A DNA stretch of 64,000 nt from Exobasidium rhododendri (taxonomy: Eukaryota > Basidiomycota > Exobasidiomycetes > Exobasidiales > Exobasidiaceae): the NCBI GenBank assembly GCA_026210745.1, contig CP110631.1, positions 3,348,001 to 3,412,000 of the forward strand, read 5' to 3'. The translations under genes and the position numbers were made by a program. The notes beneath the pieces are model-generated. The model ran no database searches, was not told where the DNA came from, and saw nothing but the letters and a program-made list of their open reading frames with translations. Shown here piece by piece: positions 1-11,414 of the stretch; positions within the stretch are counted from its first letter, which is position 1, and every line of letters starts with the position of its first letter.

Positions 1-58
1 TTGAAAGGTTCCGTGAGCATGATGGAGTGGTCGGGTATTGATAATGTCATTGTTGTTT

Positions 59-452
59 CTATCGTTCTTCTTGTTGTTGTTGGTGCGGGCTGCTGCTGGT
101 GTGACTGATGTTCTCGTGTGTCTTTTTCTTCTCTGCTTCATACCTCCACTGACCGCTTCCTTCTTTGGTCAGCCTTGCATAGACCCACAGATTAGCCACG
201 CTTTTGTTGCTCATGTAGGGGTCTATAGCAAGAAATTGCCTCATCTTTCGCATAATCCCTCCCTTTGCCGTACCACTTAATCTTTCTTCCGTCCAATGCC
301 AAGCATGCCTATTCAGAACGGAGCCATCGTCGTGATTTGTACCACCACCCGTCAGCCTAGAAAGAGGATCGTAGGAGATGACAGAAGCTGGAGTGATATT
401 GATTGTGCCTGTCTTGTCAAGGACTCCCAATCGCACCGATGTCATGTGGTCG

Positions 453-525
<73 letters not shown>

Positions 526-3500
526 CTTCGTCGTTTACCAGTCTAGCTTCCTCCTCTCCTACTCGATTGAAAGCTACTTCGTCTAGGGCAAAGTAGATCT
601 GGTTCAGGAGACCAGAGTGGAAGATGGTCTTCCGTTTTCCCTCCTCTGACCAAACACCATCTTTGGATTGCAGGAAGCTCTCGAGTTGACGTCTAGGAAC
701 AGGTGTCCAGGCTATACTGGAGGGAAATTGCGGAGAAAAGGCTCTTTTGTATCGACTGAGAGCCTTGTAGTCGTCGTGATTCTGCCTCCATAGATCGTCC
801 CAGAACAGGAACCACCAACGATGTAGGGGAGAGATAGAGAGATGATTCAGTCGTTCTAAGAGCAACTTCGTGGTGGCAGGATATAGCAAGGGTAATTCCC
901 GAATCGGTCTAGAGCAGCGACTCTGCTGGAACGAGGCCTTCAGTTGCGTCCGTTGAAGGACGGGGCGCTCGAATATGTCAGACAGGAAAGAGTAGCTCAT
1001 CGTCTTTCTCTTGTCCCTCGCTTCGGTGTAATATGCCTGGCGATAGTCGCTCAAGTGCCTCTTTACTGTTTCCAAGCGAGTCTGTATAGTGTCAGTGTTG
1101 GCGTGGAAAAACCGCTGGACGGACGTTGTCCACTCAAAGTCGTCCCCTAAAGCGAACGCTGCTGCTCCATCAATGGTAAGCCTCCTCTTGTCGATGCTCT
1201 CTCCCTCTGCATCTCTGCGCTGGCCATACGCATAGGTAACTGTTACCTCGAATCCAGAATGATAATCGTACGATTCATGTTGCTCTTCTTCCATGTACGC
1301 TCTTCTTTGAATGTTCAGCACACCTTCCGAATAGAAGACTGGCTTAGCAAGCACGTAGTCGTTCTGCTTTCCTGTCAAGAATGCCCAGCAAGGTCCTCGA
1401 TTAGATTCGTACTTTGTTGCCTGAACGTGCGGGCAGTACACCCGTTGTCCATCTAACGCTCTCAGGACTGTACGAACCCATCTTCGCCTTTGAATGACTT
1501 CACTCTTGTTTTGCCGAACGAAGAGCTCAAATTCCGGCAAGCCAGTCAATTTAACCACTTTCGTTTCGTCTTCGGATGTCTGGTCATAACGAATGACTAG
1601 AGTTGGTGGGAAGGGGATGAGGAAAGCCTTTCCAAAGAAGGAAGAAACACCCGGTGGTCCGGTACCATCAAGCGGCTTCCAATAGGCATCAGGTCCAGCA
1701 CAGTCGACTTGCATCTCTTTCATCACCTGCTTCCATCTCTTGCTGTGCTTTCCTCGCAGCATCTCGACAGACTTTTTGTACTCCACCATGCCAACGGCTC
1801 GGAGGATCTTGAGGTTCTCCACATGTCGTTCTGCAGCTGTACCTTGGAAAGCCAGCAAATATGGTGGACAACCGTCACAAACAGAAAAGGTCACCAATTG
1901 ATCGAGAGGCATGTGATATTCCCTTCCACACAACAGCACGGTAGACAAAGTCTCCTGCCAGACCCTTCTCTTGACATGCATATCTAATTGCAAGAAAGGC
2001 GAAAAGATGTCGATGCTAAAGTCTACTCTATTCTGAGTTCTCTTCAGGAGGTGACTCATCCAGGACGTCCCTGCAAATGAAAAGTAGATGTTAGCCGAGT
2101 AGGTGATGAAATAGACGACGTACAGAACCCAAGTGTTGACCGTATCGATGTCCTTGAGTTGCAGGGCCACTAGCAGCCCTAAGATACCATCAAAGACGTA
2201 TCCCACCCTACTGACCAATTCACTTCTATTGCTGATCTCGTCAATGAACGGTCGAACGATGACGTGTGCAACGAGGAGAAGAAATTGGACACCGATCAAG
2301 ACACTTTCCTGCGTGATCAGCATTGTTTCTGACTCGAAATTCCTCCATAAGCAATTGTCTTGCGTGAACACACTGATAATGATCATGTTGCTGAATTTGA
2401 AGAGGAGCAGATAAAGTGGCTTGTAGTTGCCCCATTGTCGTCTGTAAGCATGGTACATGAAGTTCAGTGGCGATGAGTCACGACTGAGTAGATTCTCGTA
2501 TTCGATGTCACTTTCGTCTTTACTTCGCTTCCTGCCCAATTCGTTGTACTCTGGCACTCGAGGCAGCAGAGTCGAGATGGTGCGTCGCATCTGGAAGGGG
2601 AACCAGAGTATGTAGAAGAGGACGGTAAGGAGAGCCATGGCGACAATAACGTAAGCCCAGTTGAATTCATCTCTCCGCATCGTCGTTGTGTAGCAGAAGT
2701 CTAGAGGGCCTCTCCATATGCTTGCATCATCAGCATGCGAGGACACATCCATTCTCGCGTCCTTGCTCTGACTATCCAGTGGCCAGTAGTCTACGTTCCA
2801 CACAATTGCATCAATGGCAAGCTTTCCGAGTGGGATGTAGAGCACGCTCAAGGACATCACAATCATGACATTCTTGCACTTTGTCCAGGGTGTACTCCGG
2901 CAAGGCGGATGTTCGTGGGTCTTTCTGTTAGTCGAATTCTTTTGACTGATATTCTGTGCACGACGGAACGGCCGAAATAGCCAAGGTTGGGAGTCGTATC
3001 CCTCGATCAGTCGATTTGGGTTATACAATCGAGTCATGCGCAAAAAGTTGAAGAGGATGACGGCGACAAAAGCGATCCACAACATCAATATGACGATGGC
3101 ATATCCGAAAATGCTGACAAAGTCCAATGCCAGAAAGGAGGGCAGAGAAGACAAGAGGACTATATTGACCATACTTCCCTTCGTAGCACTGGGCTTGACG
3201 AGAAATAAGTTCAGATTGGTAAGCTGAACAAAGTCGAAGAAGAGTTGTAGGCGAAAGATTCCAGCGGCCAACGTGGATCCTTCCACGCCAATGACAAAGT
3301 CGACGATGATTCCCAATAAGGAGCCCATCCCTGGCAAGAAGCCCAGGAACCCACCTGGTGGCTTTCTCGGCCCAATAGCATTTGATTTCAGTTCATCTAA
3401 CGAGCTCTGCTCTAGGAGCATCAAGGGCGGGAATTTGTCAAGCCGACTTCGCGGATGACTTGCAGTAGACATGACTGAGCTCAATCCTGCCGAATAGACA

Positions 3501-4708
3501 CGCTTGTTCTGCGGTCGTTTGAGAAAGGAAGCTGCTTCGCTTTCAACGATGAAGTTGACACACTGTGTTGGAGGGCCGTTTCCTTTCGTGAGAACAGCTA
3601 ATTCGACATCTTCCTCGTCCTTTTCGTCCTCCTCATAGAGATCCTTCGCCTCTATACCCTGCCGTGCTGTAGCCGCTTGCTGCTGAGTGGGCGCGAAATA
3701 CTCGACGGGAACTTTTAGTTGTGCCCCACATACCTCCAAGCCTTTCCTATCTGGTGTATTCAAATCGAAGCCAAAGAGCTCTCTCTCCTCTTCTGAGCAC
3801 CACTCTTCGGCGCTGCTAAAGTGAGGAGGGTGGAAGAAGGCTTCTTTGGCGAGAAAGTCGTCCAGGTGAGGCAAATGAAGTGGGAAAGCGTCCCTCGCAA
3901 AGATCTCCACTGCCGGAAATGGCTGGAATAATGTAGAAGCTGTTGCGGAATCCCCAGTCATAGGCGGCCTCTTCCCTTGATTTTGTTCGTGTACGTCCAT
4001 TGAAGATGCCGATTCATCGTCAGCTACAAGTGTTGCATTTTGACTAAATTTATCATCATCTACTGTAAAGCCTAGACGAGAACGAGAGGAGATCTCTACC
4101 GACGAAGGTCGCGGCGGAGGCAACAAAGTCTCTGATGTTCCCAGCTTCGTGTCTTCGTCTTCTGGAAAGGAGGGGAGATAGGATAGACCTATGTTGGGCA
4201 GCCCGTCTATATTCTTGTGATTGAGCCTCTCTACAAAGGACCGGTCGCCCAGATGATGAGTAAATTCGGCATTTATTCCCTGAATACTTGTTGGTGCGGG
4301 AGAAGCTGGGGGAAGATTCAAACTTCTATCGAGAGGAATATCTTGTCTTGCTCGTATTGCTCGCTCGATCATCACCTCAACTTCTTTTTTCTTGTTCTTT
4401 GGAGATGCCTCGCTCGTTTTCTTCATTGTCGGCCTCCAATCTAGCTCGCTCAGACCAATCCTGATTGTCGGTCCTGCTCCCAGCATGGAAGTGATGGCTT
4501 CACCTCTAGCTCGCCCCGCTCCGCTTTCATCACTAACGGTGGACAACGCAATTGAATTTTGATTGAACCTAGAGGCCGGCTCGTACAGTCTGGCGAGTTC
4601 CTGAATGCGGGGAGACGCGGAAGCTCGTCGAGTTTGAGGTGATCTCGATGAAGATGGTCGATTGCTAGGGCCGCCTTCACGCCCTGTGACGTTGGGTTTC
4701 TCTCTCAT
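59..4708 (-). CDS. Large multi-pass membrane protein, unrecognised family
   Basis: One open frame of 1549 codons; I do not recognise the family. The first ~430 residues are polar, low-complexity and probably cytosolic. From about residue 440 to 950 there are roughly eight to ten strongly hydrophobic segments separated by charged loops, including one with the sequence YRRQWGNYKPLYLLLFKF. The last ~600 residues are again soluble, rich in Arg, Trp and Tyr, and hold a run of about 24 Asn (encoded at 452-525) near residue 1400. The layout of long N-tail, membrane core and long C-tail recalls large fungal TRP-like or other channel proteins, but I see no diagnostic motif, so this is only a possibility. 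The start codon at 4706-4708 faces the DNA glycosylase gene across a shared upstream region. A single exon of this size suggests a real gene; hidden in-frame introns cannot be excluded. Confidence 0.75.
452..525 (+). repeat. (GTT)n trinucleotide microsatellite encoding poly-Asn
   Basis: About 24-25 uninterrupted GTT units on the + strand, read as AAC (Asn) codons on the minus strand in the C-terminal tail of the large membrane protein. The purity of the codon repeat points to replication slippage and likely length variation between strains (inference). Confidence 0.95.
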
Positions 4709-5214
4709 GTCTACATGTACTATTCCATGGTAGATATGCTAATATTGTTGCCAATGATACGGGTGCGAATGGATCCAGCGCTGAAGAGGATGTGCAAGCT
4801 TACTTCCTTAAAGGAGGAGTTCAATACGAAGAGTGGACGAACGAGCCGTCACCGCCGCACGTTAAATCGTCCTTTTGATACGAGCCAGGGCAAGCTAGGG
4901 AAAGACACTTCCCGCAGATGCAAGTGTGCAAATGCAAATCTCTTCCAAGCGCCTGTAAGGATGGAAGGCATGCTACTCGACACATTGCGATTCATATCGA
5001 CTACCCCCCCGATGCAGAGGGAGATGCACTATGCGTAAGTGTTGCTATGTTTTTAGACCGGGGGAAGTAACCCCTGAACGACATATTGTAAGGAATATGC
5101 ACGGACCGACTCGACGTTCTTTTAGATCCTTGATTGGGGATTGATTCAGAAGAATTTGGATGCCCGCACAAATGCAAGCGACTGTGGAGCGGTGCGTGTA
5201 AAATCACTGCGACC
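4709..5214. promoter_or_regulatory. Divergent intergenic region
   Basis: Lies between the start codons of the minus-strand membrane protein and the plus-strand DNA glycosylase, so it must hold both promoters. No convincing protein or RNA gene is seen; short frames here lack recognisable sequence. A weak upstream in-frame ATG of the glycosylase lies at 5134. Confidence 0.6.
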
Positions 5215-6333
5215 ATGGCGGATGGCGTTACCCCGATGTCTGGGCACTTTCTTGCTGCCAAAAGACATCGAGTAGTGAGAAAAGGGAACAGTGCACCTAA
5301 GATTGTTGAGTCGTCTCCTTCACCTTCTTCGCCGCCGCCGACGCCCTCATTTCCATCTCACTTCCTGAGATCATTCTCCTTCAAGAGCGAAGACAGCGCA
5401 AGCCGGCCTAGCTCCGAGAAATATGCAGCTTCCGCTGAGGGTGGCAGCAGGCAGAGACGAAAAGCGGTGAAACAAGAGGATGACAACGACTATCAGGGCG
5501 ACGCAGTCAGGCAAGGGAGATTGAAGCGATCGAGATTGTCAGTGATGAATGTACCGGAAGCAAGGGATGAGGAAGTGGAGGAGAAAGGAGAGCTTCTTCC
5601 TGTGGTCAGTGACTACATCAAGGAGGATATTGATATCCTGGTTATTGGCTCAAATCCGGGTAGAATGTCAAGTCGCAAAGGACAGCATTTCTCCCATCCG
5701 TCTAATCATTTCTATCGTGCTCTCCATCAATCAAATCTGACGCCTGTAAGAGTCACGCCAGATCAAGATTACACACTTGTCAATCAAGCGAGTCCCTACT
5801 TTTCCATCGGTCTTACCAATTTGGTAGCTAGGCCGACTCGAATGGCACAGGAACTGAACAAGTCTGAGGAAGCAGTCGGTACAGAGATCTTGATTGATCT
5901 GATACGCAACCATCGCCCAAAGGTTGGCATCTTTGTAGGGATAGGCGTTTCAAGGAGCTTTGAGAAAAGCTTGTCGCAGCTTGGCTTGTTAGCGAGAATA
6001 AAGTCGGAATCGAGTCCATCAGCCTCAGTCAAACAAGAGGATGGAAGCGGTCGGAATGTCAAGGTGTCCGTATCAAAAGACATTCCTCTTGTTGGCGATG
6101 TGAGACTCGGTCTTGGGGTAGGATTGATGAATGTTGGGATACGGCATTCTACCGGTGGCGGACATACTCTCCTCTTCTCCATGCCCTCTACCAGTGGTCG
6201 GGTCACCACTCATCAACTGAAGGAAAAGGCTGAGAGTATGGCATGGGCTAGATTGCTCACCTCACAGCTCGACAAGGCTGCCCTTGATTGCGTCGACGAT
6301 TCCAGACACGACATCTCCGTCCTCCTAATCTAG
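5215..6333 (+). CDS. Thymine/uracil DNA glycosylase (TDG/Mug family)
   Basis: Monofunctional uracil/thymine glycosylase of the Mug/TDG branch of the UDG superfamily, which removes T or U from G:T and G:U mispairs in base-excision repair in the nucleus. The catalytic motif reads GSNPG near residue 145, with the family Asn (GINPG in animal TDG). It is followed by a HPSNHFYRAL segment matching the conserved HxxNHFW region, and by the C-terminal motif MPSTSGR near residue 322, equivalent to the MPSSSxR intercalation loop. The N-terminal ~130 residues are basic, Ser/Pro-rich and probably disordered. I chose the ATG at 5215 (ACCATGG context) over the in-frame one 27 codons upstream at 5134, whose context is poor. 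From 5215 the protein is 372 residues. No intron is needed. It converges on HSP78. Confidence 0.9.
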   Translation: MADGVTPMSGHFLAAKRHRVVRKGNSAPKIVESSPSPSSPPPTPSFPSHFLRSFSFKSEDSASRPSSEKYAASAEGGSRQRRKAVKQEDDNDYQGDAVRQGRLKRSRLSVMNVPEARDEEVEEKGELLPVVSDYIKEDIDILVIGSNPGRMSSRKGQHFSHPSNHFYRALHQSNLTPVRVTPDQDYTLVNQASPYFSIGLTNLVARPTRMAQELNKSEEAVGTEILIDLIRNHRPKVGIFVGIGVSRSFEKSLSQLGLLARIKSESSPSASVKQEDGSGRNVKVSVSKDIPLVGDVRLGLGVGLMNVGIRHSTGGGHTLLFSMPSTSGRVTTHQLKEKAESMAWARLLTSQLDKAALDCVDDSRHDISVLLI

Positions 6334-6345
6334 CGTTCAATACCA

Positions 6346-6400
6346 TCTATGTATCTATGTGTCTATGTATCTATGTGTATATGTATCGATGTATCTATAA
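6346..6400. repeat. Imperfect TATCTATG tandem repeat
   Basis: A short run of degenerate TATCTATG/TGTCTATG octamers, immediately after the DNA glycosylase stop codon and within the presumed 3' regions of two convergent genes. Local AT-rich simple sequence; no function assigned. Confidence 0.8.
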
Positions 6401-6528
6401 CGTAAGAACCCTGTTGTACACTGACGAGCCGTTGCAGGAGTGGTGGGTAGGAATACAAAAAGGAGTGGCGACGATAAGGTCAGGAAATAAATACATATGT
6501 GGGGGGAAGGGGTGGAGGTCTAGACGTT

Positions 6529-9081
6529 CTACTGTCGTGTGTCTCCGCCTGGATCTACGACGGTCCAGTGTTCTGTCCCCTCTGGTACATCATCACTGTC
6601 TCTTGTATTGCCGCTGCTTGCATCAGCGGAAGACAGTCGACTGCCTACTTCCTCGTGAATCTCCGCAATGTAAATTTCGTCTTTCTTTTCGTCGTACCTC
6701 ACCTCGGCTACATCTCCACCCTTGACCGTTCCCTTGATGATGGCCTTTGCCAGTGGATTCAGGACCGTCTTGGTGATAAGTCGGTTGAGCGGTCTTGCTC
6801 CGTATTGGGGCTCGTATCCGTTCTTAGCAAGCCAGTCCTTTGCCTGATCGGATACACGGAGAGATATCCTTTGCGAAGACAATCGAGCGTCCACCTCCTT
6901 TAGTCGAATATCCACAACATCACGCAACGACGACGGTGACAATTGGTTGAAGCAGAGCTGTTCATCGATCCGATTCAGCAATTCCGGCGCTAGGTGTGAC
7001 TGGATTGCTTTTTGAATCCCTGCTTTGCCCTCTGGAGTGATTTGCCCCGTCTTCGCATCAATCGAACCTTCTTGGTACAGCACTTCCGCCCCCAAATTAC
7101 TCGTCATGACGACGATTGTGTTTCTGAAATCGATCACTCTGCCCTGACTGTCCTGCAGCTTTGCTTCTTCTAGGATTTGCAGCAGCATCATCTGTACCGA
7201 CCGGTTGGCCTTCTCGATCTCATCGAACAGCACGATGCTGTATGGCTTCCTCCTCACCTGTTCCGTCAGTTGACCTGCTTGTTCGTACCCTACGTAGCCA
7301 GGTGGTGCGCCGATCAGTCGAGCAGTACTATGTTCCGCAGAGTATTCACTCATGTTCAGTTGGATGAGAGCATCCTCTGAATCGAACAAGAATTGCGCTA
7401 GAGCTTTGCAGGTCTCCGTCTTTCCCGTGCCTGTACTGCCTGCAAACAAGAAGCTCGCCAGTGGTCTCTGATCGTTTTGCAACCCCGCTCTACTGAGAAG
7501 AACGGCTTCACCGATCGACTTCAAAACTTGATCTTGGCCTACGATCCTCTTTCGAAGGGCGTCTTCTACGTGGAGCAGTCTCTCCCTCTCCCCCCGAAGG
7601 AGGTTGCGGAGCGGTATGCCGGTCTGCCTACTGACAACGGCAGCAATGTCATCACTCGTCACACGATCGTGAACGAGCAAGTCTTCCTCGTCTCCTTCAC
7701 CCTGGTTCGCCTCGTGCGTCTTCTTCTGCTTGTTCTTGACTTTTTCCTCTTCCACGGGCAGTCTCTTCTCGAGCTCAGGTATTCGACCGTACTGGATCTC
7801 GGCTACCTTTTGGAAATTGCCACTTCGAGTAGCTTGCTCCAATTCGATTCTGGCCATCTCCAATTGCTCCTTTAGATCTTTCACTTCATCCAATCTTTCT
7901 CTTTCGGATGTCCAGAGTAACGTCAGCCGTTTACTCTCGTCTTGTTTGACTTTCAATTTGCCTTGGATTTCTGCTTCTCTCTCTTCCGAGATCAGATCGT
8001 TCTCGTGGCGCAAGGATTCCAGTTCAATCTGGTAGCGCAGGATGTCTCGGTCCAACGCTTCTATCTTTTCAGGTTTGCTCTCTTGTTGCAAGCGAAGTGC
8101 ACTGGCTGCTTCGTCTACCAGATCCAGTGGTCCGTCTGGCATCTTTCTCTCACTCAAGTAACGATGCGCCAATTGAGCAGCAGAGACTAACGCAGAGTCG
8201 GCAATAGCAACGCCATGGTGAACTTCATATCTACTCCTTAGTCCACGCAAGATACTGATCGTGTCCGTCACCGACGGCTCCAGAATCTGAACAGGCTGAA
8301 ACCTCCGCGCTAGTGCACTGTCCTTTTCAATTATCCTGTATTCGTCAAACGTAGTCGCTCCGACCACCTTTAGTCCTCTAGCCAGTGCTGGCTTGAGCAT
8401 GTTGCCTGCATCCATAGAGCCTTCCGTCTTTCCCAGATTGAAGAGCATGTGTAGTTCGTCTATGAAGAGAATTACTTTGCCTTCTTCTGCTTCCACATCA
8501 GCCATGATCGCCTTCATCCGTTCTTCAAAAGCACCTCGAATGCCTGCTCCACTAATGATACCGGCCAAGTCCAGCGATAAGATCCTCTTGTCTCTCATAC
8601 TTTCTGGTACTTCTTTGTTGATGATTCTTTGCGCCAGTCCTTCCATGACTGCCGTTTTGCCCACACCTGCAGGTCCAACAAGGGCAGGATTTGCCTTTGT
8701 CCTTCTTGACAAGATCTGTAAAGTTCGTCGAATCTCTGCATCTCTTCCAATCACAGGATCTAGTTTCCCTTCTCTTGCCAATTGTGTCAGATCTGTCGTG
8801 TATTGAGCTAATGTTTCCCCTTTTGCCGGTTCTTGACCTCTCATTTGAAATCCGGGAAATCCCCTTCCCCCTATTCCACCTCCACCGCCACCACCCGGTA
8901 CACCTCCCTGAGCATAGGAACGAGGTGTCGTGTGGAACTCAGCGCGACATGGCAAATTTCCTAGTCCGAGTCGACCGATCGAGGCGAGTGGCGAGGGCAG
9001 AGGTTGAAGGATTCCGACTCGTTGATGAACTCTTTGACTAAGCAACCTTCTCCCTTGCATCGATGCATTTCGAGGCAACAT
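6529..9081 (-). CDS. HSP78: Mitochondrial ClpB-type disaggregase Hsp78
   Basis: AAA+ protein-disaggregating chaperone of the Hsp104/ClpB family, acting with mitochondrial Hsp70 in the matrix. The first ATPase domain carries Walker A GPAGVGKT near residue 136. A coiled-coil M domain, rich in Glu and Lys, follows, then a second ATPase domain with a P-loop reading GSTGTGKT. The ClpB N-terminal substrate domain is absent: the AAA-1 linker follows directly after a Gly-rich stretch, as in yeast Hsp78. The N-terminus is rich in Arg and Ser ([17 protein letters not shown]), a good mitochondrial presequence. I place the start at 9079-9081; the open frame extends 22 codons further up, but those residues are not presequence-like. 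Product about 850 residues, single exon. Heat-shock-like elements lie upstream. Confidence 0.95.
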   Translation of the reverse strand: MLPRNASMQGRRLLSQRVHQRVGILQPLPSPLASIGRLGLGNLPCRAEFHTTPRSYAQGGVPGGGGGGGIGGRGFPGFQMRGQEPAKGETLAQYTTDLTQLAREGKLDPVIGRDAEIRRTLQILSRRTKANPALVGPAGVGKTAVMEGLAQRIINKEVPESMRDKRILSLDLAGIISGAGIRGAFEERMKAIMADVEAEEGKVILFIDELHMLFNLGKTEGSMDAGNMLKPALARGLKVVGATTFDEYRIIEKDSALARRFQPVQILEPSVTDTISILRGLRSRYEVHHGVAIADSALVSAAQLAHRYLSERKMPDGPLDLVDEAASALRLQQESKPEKIEALDRDILRYQIELESLRHENDLISEEREAEIQGKLKVKQDESKRLTLLWTSERERLDEVKDLKEQLEMARIELEQATRSGNFQKVAEIQYGRIPELEKRLPVEEEKVKNKQKKTHEANQGEGDEEDLLVHDRVTSDDIAAVVSRQTGIPLRNLLRGERERLLHVEDALRKRIVGQDQVLKSIGEAVLLSRAGLQNDQRPLASFLFAGSTGTGKTETCKALAQFLFDSEDALIQLNMSEYSAEHSTARLIGAPPGYVGYEQAGQLTEQVRRKPYSIVLFDEIEKANRSVQMMLLQILEEAKLQDSQGRVIDFRNTIVVMTSNLGAEVLYQEGSIDAKTGQITPEGKAGIQKAIQSHLAPELLNRIDEQLCFNQLSPSSLRDVVDIRLKEVDARLSSQRISLRVSDQAKDWLAKNGYEPQYGARPLNRLITKTVLNPLAKAIIKGTVKGGDVAEVRYDEKKDEIYIAEIHEEVGSRLSSADASSGNTRDSDDVPEGTEHWTVVDPGGDTRQ

Positions 9082-9474
9082 GTCTTGGTGAGGTCCTTCA
9101 ATTCTTTCTAGTTCAGGAGGATTATATCTTGCGGCGGCCGCGAGCACACATACTCAAGGGCTACTCTTATGTAGTGAAGCACCCATTACCTCTTCAGGAA
9201 GAATCGCCAAAAATCGTTATTCTGGCCAAAGTGAGAGTAGGTTCGAGAAGCTACGCGTTGCTTGAGATCTCAAACATCCGTGCGAGGGTCATGCCCGAGA
9301 AAGGAACATTATGTCCCGATTCAACATTACAGATCCGAATTACAGATTTATGGGAGAATGATTAGATTGTGATTATCCGGGAAGAAAGGTTAGGATAGAG
9401 AAAATTGAGGGTAGGGAGGGGGGGAATGTCACCTCTTCCACTGTCAATGTATGTTAGCCGTTAGCCTTCGTTGC
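9082..9474. other. Intergenic: HSP78 upstream / elongase 3' region
   Basis: Holds the promoter of minus-strand HSP78 and the 3' end of the next minus-strand gene. Apart from the heat-shock-like cores I see nothing coding. Confidence 0.6.
9192..9255. promoter_or_regulatory. Candidate heat-shock elements upstream of HSP78
   Basis: Two TTCnnGAA cores, at 9193-9200 and 9242-9249, lie about 110-170 nt upstream of the HSP78 start codon. The second is flanked on each side by a five-base unit matching two of three HSE positions. Alternating nTTCn/nGAAn units are the known Hsf1 site; binding here is inferred. Confidence 0.5.
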
Positions 9475-10911
9475 CTAATTCTCTCTTTTGACATCTTTAG
9501 GGGTGGCTAGAGATTTCTTCAGGTATGCCTTTGCGAAGAAATTAGCAAAGAGGGCAAGGAGCGGCTGGTACGAGGATGGCGCATAGATGGAGATTATGTC
9601 AGTAGTCTCGACGGCGTCGAGAGAGAGCAGAGTGGAAGGAAAGATGGGGTACTCACTGTCATGTACATCGTGTTGACATGCAGAGCTACAGCAGCTCCTC
9701 TGCGCTCTAAGCAGCTGTGTTGACCAGAGGTGCCATACATTGACCTTGCTTTTGCGTACGTGCTGAGCTGCATAAGGTCACTACGATACGGTGGCTCGCC
9801 CTCCGATGAATGCCAGAGAAGGCCGAGCAAAGTAGAGAATAAATTGTTCGAGTTTGACGGAGTTGACCACTCGTCAGCACTGGCAAAGATCGACGGTGGC
9901 AGGAGTGAGTGGACGTTCGATTGGACCAAGAGTGCATGAACCTTGACGGGATCAATCCGCTGAAAGAAGTAAAGATTGGTGATGATGGTGCCTGTCCAGA
10001 TCACATAGACCTTGTCAGCCCCCTTTCTTCCCTCTTAGACTTCCCTTGAACACATGTGACTCACCGCTTGCGATTTGTATGATCTGTAGTGTCGTCAAAT
10101 TTCTCTTGAGTGTTTTGGGAAATGGTAGACGAAGAGCCGAGCAAAAGTAGTAGGCATACATGAGTGTGTGAACTCCTGAATTAAAGACACAGAACACTGA
10201 GCAAAGGGGGAAGTGTCATGTCAATGTCTTAGTGCACCGTATCGCGACGTCACCTCCGAGCTCTTCTTTTCCAAGAAATCCTGCACTCACCCCAGACTGG
10301 CTGACTCTGATATCGATATGCAATCCACATGCAAATGAGGGCACCGGCGTGATGGTATGATTGGAGATTGCCAATTTGCTTGCCCTTCAGGAAAAGAATG
10401 ATTGAGTCTTTATCAAGGGTTGAGAAGATCAGCTACAGTGTATCAACTACCCACCATTCCCCTTCTCAAGCTTTTGGCCGCACTCACCCACGACCTCGTA
10501 GTATTTAGACAGGTAGAAGAGGTATGTCCATCTACCTAGTAAGCTATTATTTGTTGGCATTGAGCAAAGGGCTAGTTGTAAACCAGCATGACCAGCTCCT
10601 CTATAACCTTGCCAGAACATGTCCAGAACTATGGGTGCCATTGCTGCAAAGGTGAAGAAACTATATAGACAGAGTACTGCGTTATGAAGAATGATGAAGA
10701 ATCGCAGCGATCTTGCTCCGATTGATTGACCTTTTGTGCGATCTTTCGGATTCTCGACATGGTTTGCTGAATGAGCCAAGAGATAGTAAGCTATTGAGAA
10801 AAGAAAAGGTACAGATGGTTTCAGTGATACGTCGTAGAGCGAAGTTGAAACTAGTGAGGCGAAGATGGAGTTTTGAAAAGGATATATAGGTAGAGGTGTG
10901 TTGCTTTCCAT
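9475..10911 (-). CDS. ELO-family very-long-chain fatty acid elongase (3-ketoacyl-CoA synthase)
   Basis: Condensing enzyme of ER fatty-acid elongation, multi-pass membrane protein. Five exons rebuilt: 10911-10488, 10407-10291, 10196-10065, 9991-9657, 9606-9475, giving 380 codons in frame including the stop. Motifs across the exons: RFFIILHN; KYYEVVDSIILFLKGK (family KxxExxDT, here DS) formed by the first splice; the histidine box as LQSYHHAG; and NSGVHTLMYAYY from exon 3. The last exon ends with a lysine-rich tail (KAYLKKS) before TAG. The first box residue is Gln rather than His (QxxHH), a variant known from some lower-eukaryote elongases. The start at 10911 (AACATGG) matches the usual N-terminus; the frame is open further upstream to an AG at 11083, so a longer 5' exon is possible. 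Substrate specificity cannot be read from sequence. Confidence 0.88.
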
Positions 10912-11414
10912 GTTGAAGTAGTGGGTGCCAGTGGCATCCAATGGGTATATTGTCATGTCGACAATTGCGACAAGCAAGAAGGTAGGTACGGGTGTCTGCA
11001 GGTAGGCGAGAGGCCAAAGGAGTGTGAATGCAGCAAACAAGAGCGATCGGATTGCGGGCAAATGGACCAAAAATTGACGCACCTTAGTAAGGGTCGATCG
11101 CTCTACAAATTAGGCATTCATTACCAATTCGACGACGGACCTGAGCGCGTTCGAAAAGGCAGAGCGGCGGCGCGCTAGTAATGCGATGTCATGTAGCAAG
11201 CACAGACGTGGTCCACGGAGCTTCGGAAGCCGCACTCTACACGCACGCAGGCAAGAAGCTGGAAAACACGTAATGACTATTGAACTATACAGAGACGCAC
11301 ACGGTCGTGAGAAGGGGCCAAGACAGAAGGAGAGGGGAAGAAGGTGAGGGGAAACGAACGGGTGGACTGCCGCAACAGGTGAGGAAGTATGGCCATGGAA
11401 GGGACAATGACCGA
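10912..11414. other. Intergenic: elongase upstream / RNR1 3' region
   Basis: About 500 nt between the chosen elongase start and the RNR1 stop. It could include an upstream elongase exon, because the frame stays open to 11082, but no in-frame ATG outside the RNR1 coding end was found. Confidence 0.5.

Noticed and set aside
4715-5038. Plus-strand frame of 107 codons between two divergent genes
   Set aside because: No recognisable sequence, basic random-like composition, and it occupies the shared promoter region.
5134-5214. Upstream ATG of the DNA glycosylase
   Set aside because: Poor start context and non-homologous residues; the ATG at 5215 is in ACCATGG context.
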